Shown here piece after piece: positions 60,255 through 64,000 of a stretch of 64,000 nt of DNA. The stretch comes from Serinus canaria. Taxonomy: Eukaryota; Chordata; Aves; Passeriformes; Fringillidae. The translations under genes and the position numbers were made by a program. How positions within the stretch are numbered: the first letter of the stretch is position 1; each line of letters starts with the position of its first letter. Location: positions 46,727,935 to 46,791,934 of the forward strand of contig NC_066317.1 in assembly GCF_022539315.1 (NCBI RefSeq), read 5' to 3'. The notes under the pieces were generated by a model. It was not told where the DNA came from. It ran no database searches and saw nothing but the letters and a program-made list of their open reading frames with translations.

Positions 60255-62744
60255 AGTCTTATTGGAAAAAGCCCTAGCTCAGAGCAGAAAACTGGCAACT
60301 AAAGTAGCCAGAAATACAAGCTAATTTTATCAGCCACATTGCCTAGCACATTTCCACTGCCTACCATAGACACTTTGCCTTTTACATATACTGAGATCTG
60401 GTTCTCTCTCAGCTGCGTTCTGAACGGAGTTTCCTGCAAACTCTTCTCTCCTGATTAGCCCATAAAGGTAAATTGGACTTCAGTACAAGTGTTTTGATAA
60501 CCAGCATGGAGCATGGACAAGTGATCTATTTTTCACCCAATTAGGAAAATCAAGATGTGTCTCAGACTTCCTACTGTGCCTAGAAACTACCTCTCACTTG
60601 TATTTGCATTCTTTATTAATTCAGCTGTGCTTCCTCCATTAGCTCCATTGTCTTTGCAGTTCCATGTAATTTGGTGTCATTCACAGCACGCTGACTAAAG
60701 GACAAGTGTGAAAAAAAATCTGTTTTCTGTTCAAAATTCTAACATTATAAAGAATCATGAAATCTGTGTAGAATTTTGCAATAGTTCATTGTCAGCTGAG
60801 CCACGGTGGCCCAGCACTCTAACTTGTCTTTAGGTTTCTCTTAGAGTTTTGAGACCTTTCTTTCCTGCTTCTGCTTCCTTTGATATTTGAAGAGAGCAAT
60901 GCATTACAGTATTAGTATGTTCTCACACTCTCAAGGTGCTCTGCTGATACACACTTGATGAGGGGGAAGTTTACATGGGATAAAATTTATAGATCTGTAG
61001 TCCCTGGTACTTCCCCCATCAGACACATTTCTGTAATCTGGACTCTCCCATACAACCCTCTACAAGAAAGTGCTGTTTTTTCCCTTGTAAAATCCTTTAA
61101 GTATGTTGCAGAGGCCAAGAACTTCACAGTGTTTCTGTTTATTTCCTGTAGTTAGTGTGAACACTGAACCCCATGTTCCCAACAGGAGTTTGCCATGCCA
61201 CCTTCCCTCTCCTGTAACACCAGACTTCATTAACTTCTGTTTGGTTAGTTTTTGGGGTTTTTTTCAGCTAGTTCATCAACATTTTGATATGAGATCCTGA
61301 AAAAACTGAATGCTTAGCTTGGTATCAAAGATACTTTTAGAGTTTTCAGATGTACACTTGTATTTCTGACAGATTTTACATCCTGACACTTGCAGGCAGC
61401 GTATATACCTGACACAGTGTAATCTATCTAATGACAAATACCAAAGGTGAATACACATGATTTCAAAACTTATGGAAGACCTATAGTTAGGAAAGAACAA
61501 CCTTTTTTTTGTTTGTTCATTTGTTTTGTTCTGTTTTTGGTTTTTTTGTGTATATTCTTTTCCCTCATTTCACTTTAGATGTTACATTTTTTCCTAAACT
61601 AAATAAATAAAATTTTGTACTTTATTTGTGGGATTAAAAAAAAAAATAACCATCATGTTTAACTTTGTTTATCTTCTGTTTTGCTAAAACTAACAAAGAA
61701 AATTGCATGATGTTCTCTTGCATTAGCTTTGTCTAAAAATGTTTTCCTCGCTTTACCTGAATTGCACATGATGCATTGTGAAACTAAAAATTATATGTTA
61801 CATTTTCCCTTAAATCATATGGTTTTAATTCCTATTGCAATAAAAAAACTGTTTTGCATTAACTTCCTCTGGTTTGATTCCATAAAATACTATAAGCACA
61901 GTGGAAATCAACCAGAAAGCCAGAAAATATCATCAGAGAAAAAGCTACAATCTATCAATTACCAGTTTAGTTCTGAAACATTTCCTCTCTTCTCTCTGAT
62001 AGTCCTGGTGTGAAAATATTTTATAATAATGAATCAAGTAAAAAACAAGTTCAATCATCTTCAGATGATTGGATATTCACATTAAAAAAAAAAATGCTGC
62101 TGAAAGAAAAATAGGTATTCCAGAACTGTACAATATGTTAGGAGACATTTTTCCAGTTTCCTAGGTTGCACATAACAAAACTCACACTACTTCCATTTTC
62201 CATATGCACATACAAGTTGTCCTGATTTTTATAGAATTTTGGATAATAGAATCAGAATATATTTTGAAAGGATTGAAGGCTTCCCAAAAAACTCTTTCAG
62301 GTCTAGTCATTGGCTGAAAAACTTTTGGAACTGCATTTCTCAATCTTTATTTCGATACTTCTGGCTAGTATGATCAGTCTTTTCTGGAATTAAGTCTCAG
62401 CCAAGCTTCAAGCATTATTTGTTTTATCAAAGTACTTAAATCAGCAGTCTAATACAAATACAAAAAGTTTAAGTGAAAAAAGCTGCAGATTTTTTTTAAA
62501 CTGGTATGCACTATAAGAAAATAACAGCAAAACAATTTCTGTTTCTTCATCTGCGCCATGATCCACATTGCAGACTGCCCACATTCCCCTTCTTTTTGCT
62601 GTAAGTGGGGAGTATTATAGCTTTTCTTATTTTAAGGAATGTAATTTCAGGATCAGGTCTGCAGGAATCTTGATTCTTTCTGTGTCATGGAAGCAGAACA
62701 GATGCGACATCCAATTGGACTTGGAGACAAAAGAAAAAAGCTGA
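60255..62744. other. Unique noncoding sequence, no gene seen
   Basis: AT-rich DNA. T/G-rich low-complexity sequence lies at about 61502-61560. The plus frame 61729-62013 (94 codons) has no known motif. Confidence 0.55.
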
Positions 62745-63266
62745 TGTAGTTTACACCCAGCTGGCATCTACGTACCATGCAGATGCTGGCTCATTCTCCG
62801 CTGGTGGAGAGGAGATTCAGAAAGAAAAAGAAAGCCTCCTGGGCTGAGATTAGAACAATTCAATTATTGAAACAGAATATAATAATCATTTTAGTACTAC
62901 AGAACCCAAGAAAAAGAAGTTGCTCACCACCCACTGGCCAATACCAAGCCTGTCCCAGAATTGTGATAGGTCCCAGTTTCAGGTAACTCCCCCAGTTCAT
63001 ATACTGTCTGTGGCATACTGTGGTGCGGAATATCCTTTAGAGCAGTTTGGATCACCTGTCCCATCTATGCTCCCTCCCAGTTTTTTGTGCTGCTCCTCAC
63101 TAGCAGAGCAGGAGACACTGAAAAGTCCTTGACTTAGTGTAAGCAATACCCAGAGCAGCCAGAACATCTGTGTGCTATCAATATGACCTTCATACTAAAC
63201 CCCTAACACAGCCCTGTACTAGCTACTAAGAAGAAAATAAACACTCTCTTAGCCAAAACCGGACCA
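62745..63266 (-). mobile_element. Nearly complete solo ERV LTR (family A), minus strand
   Basis: On the minus strand it starts at about 63266 and ends at 62745 (plus-strand TGTAGTTTACACCCAG, the complement of the LTR 3' end). Phrases shared with the split LTR at 38405-39365, read in complement, include 'gctcaccacccactggccaa' (62922-62941), 'agtcaagga' and the 'gatagcacacagatg' block. The complement of 63196-63254 matches the fragment at 30671-30848. U3, a TATA-like 'gttcatatactg' (62996-63007) and U5 are all represented over about 522 bp, so it is the best-preserved copy of this family here. No internal ERV sequence adjoins it. Open frames at 62777-63132 are not genes. Confidence 0.85.
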
Positions 63267-64000
63267 AAAGAAAAAAGAAAAAGGAAATATCTTGCTCTTT
63301 TATCTGGAAACACAGGTTTAGAAATAGGCAGAGCTGGAAGTCAACCTGGTGTTTTTCAGGCATATGGCAGTAAGTGAAGTTTTGAGGGTTGTCTTACATT
63401 AACCCAAGCTCTCACAGCTTTACATTACTGGTATCTGAGTGCATGGGGAGAATGCTGACTCACTCCAAGAGACCACTGTCTTGCGAGTTCTCTAAATATT
63501 TTCTATCATTACAGTTCACCCCCAAACAAACTTAACTGCCTAAGCATGATGAATTTCAAATTTTGTGTAGTCAGAGACATGAAGAAAGTCAATAAAAGTT
63601 TGCCACAAGAACTACTTCTCCTCTGGCAATTTTGCCAAATTTTAGAGAATCTGATGTAAAAGACATGCATGTCAAAGTCTTCACTTCCCTTCATGTTTGT
63701 TTTAATGTACAGAAACATGAGAGTCAAGTCAAAAGGTGAGTGGTGTCATGCCTGGGGATCTGTCAGCACCATGTAGTACTATGAAACAGGGCACAGGATC
63801 TGTGCTTGCCTTCTGTCATGTCATTCCCTAGATAACCAGGTTTAGAGTGATGAAACTGGGAACAGGATTTGGGGCTCACACAAATTTAGTTTTCCAAGCT
63901 CCATTGAACTCTGCCAAATCCAGTCAAAGGCATCTTGTCCATTCTTTGAGATACTGATTTAGCCATTACAATGGCATTTCAGTGCTCATAATCATGAGTT
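63267..64000. other. Unique noncoding sequence, no gene seen
   Basis: No recognised repeat, exon or RNA gene up to the window end. The minus frame 63509-63727 (72 codons) has no motif. Confidence 0.55.

Noticed and set aside
1..64000. CRISPR array, bacterial operons, attachment sites
   Set aside because: No regularly spaced identical repeats or bacterial gene structure; the sequence is clearly vertebrate-type.

Overview
The window looks like nuclear DNA from a bird, probably a passerine. It is AT-rich and has no operons or compact genes. Its recognisable repeats are CR1 LINE fragments, which are typical of birds and reptiles, and solo endogenous-retrovirus LTRs of types I know from songbird genomes. 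The host assignment rests on remembered resemblance to those repeat families; no search was run.

No host protein-coding exon, CpG-island-like promoter, rRNA or tRNA gene could be supported. The open frames are short, lie on both strands and in overlapping frames, and resemble no protein I recognise, except where they cross repeats. The window is best read as a gene desert or the inside of a long intron. Introns cannot be excluded from sequence alone.

Layout: (1) 1-7.2 kb holds unique DNA, an LTR fragment at 1120-1795 (+), an LTR at 4357-4840 (-) and a short CR1 3' end at 7121-7186 (-). (2) 7.2-30.7 kb is long unique sequence. It contains a 41-nt near-perfect foldback at 10702-10742 and three stretches that look like conserved regulatory DNA (about 8.1-8.5, 19.5-19.9 and 27.9-28.1 kb). 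(3) 30.67-31.23 kb has an LTR fragment (-) abutting a CR1 3' end (+). (4) 31.2-38.4 kb is unique, with a third type of regulatory candidate at 34.95-35.34 kb carrying two AP-1 sites. (5) 38.4-39.8 kb is a repeat cluster: one LTR (38405-39365) is split by a second, different LTR (38641-39092) flanked by a 4-bp target duplication, followed by an old CR1-like LINE. (6) 39.8-47.7 kb is unique DNA with a homeodomain/SOX-rich stretch near 42.1 kb, a miRNA-like hairpin at 43467-43524 and small tandem duplications. (7) 47.76-48.51 kb is the longest CR1 copy, with a readable reverse-transcriptase C-terminal remnant. (8) 51.08-51.69 kb is a composite: a CR1 3' end joined to an SGNH-esterase-like ORF remnant. 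(9) 60.13-60.25 kb is a CR1 3' end, and 62745-63266 is an almost complete solo LTR of the same family as the split LTR.

Recognised mobile DNA adds up to about 5 kb, roughly 8% of the window. No element is intact: there is no gag, pol or env reading frame and no primer-binding site. The most interesting items are the hairpin at 43.47 kb, the nested LTR pair, the esterase/CR1 composite and the motif-dense candidate enhancers.
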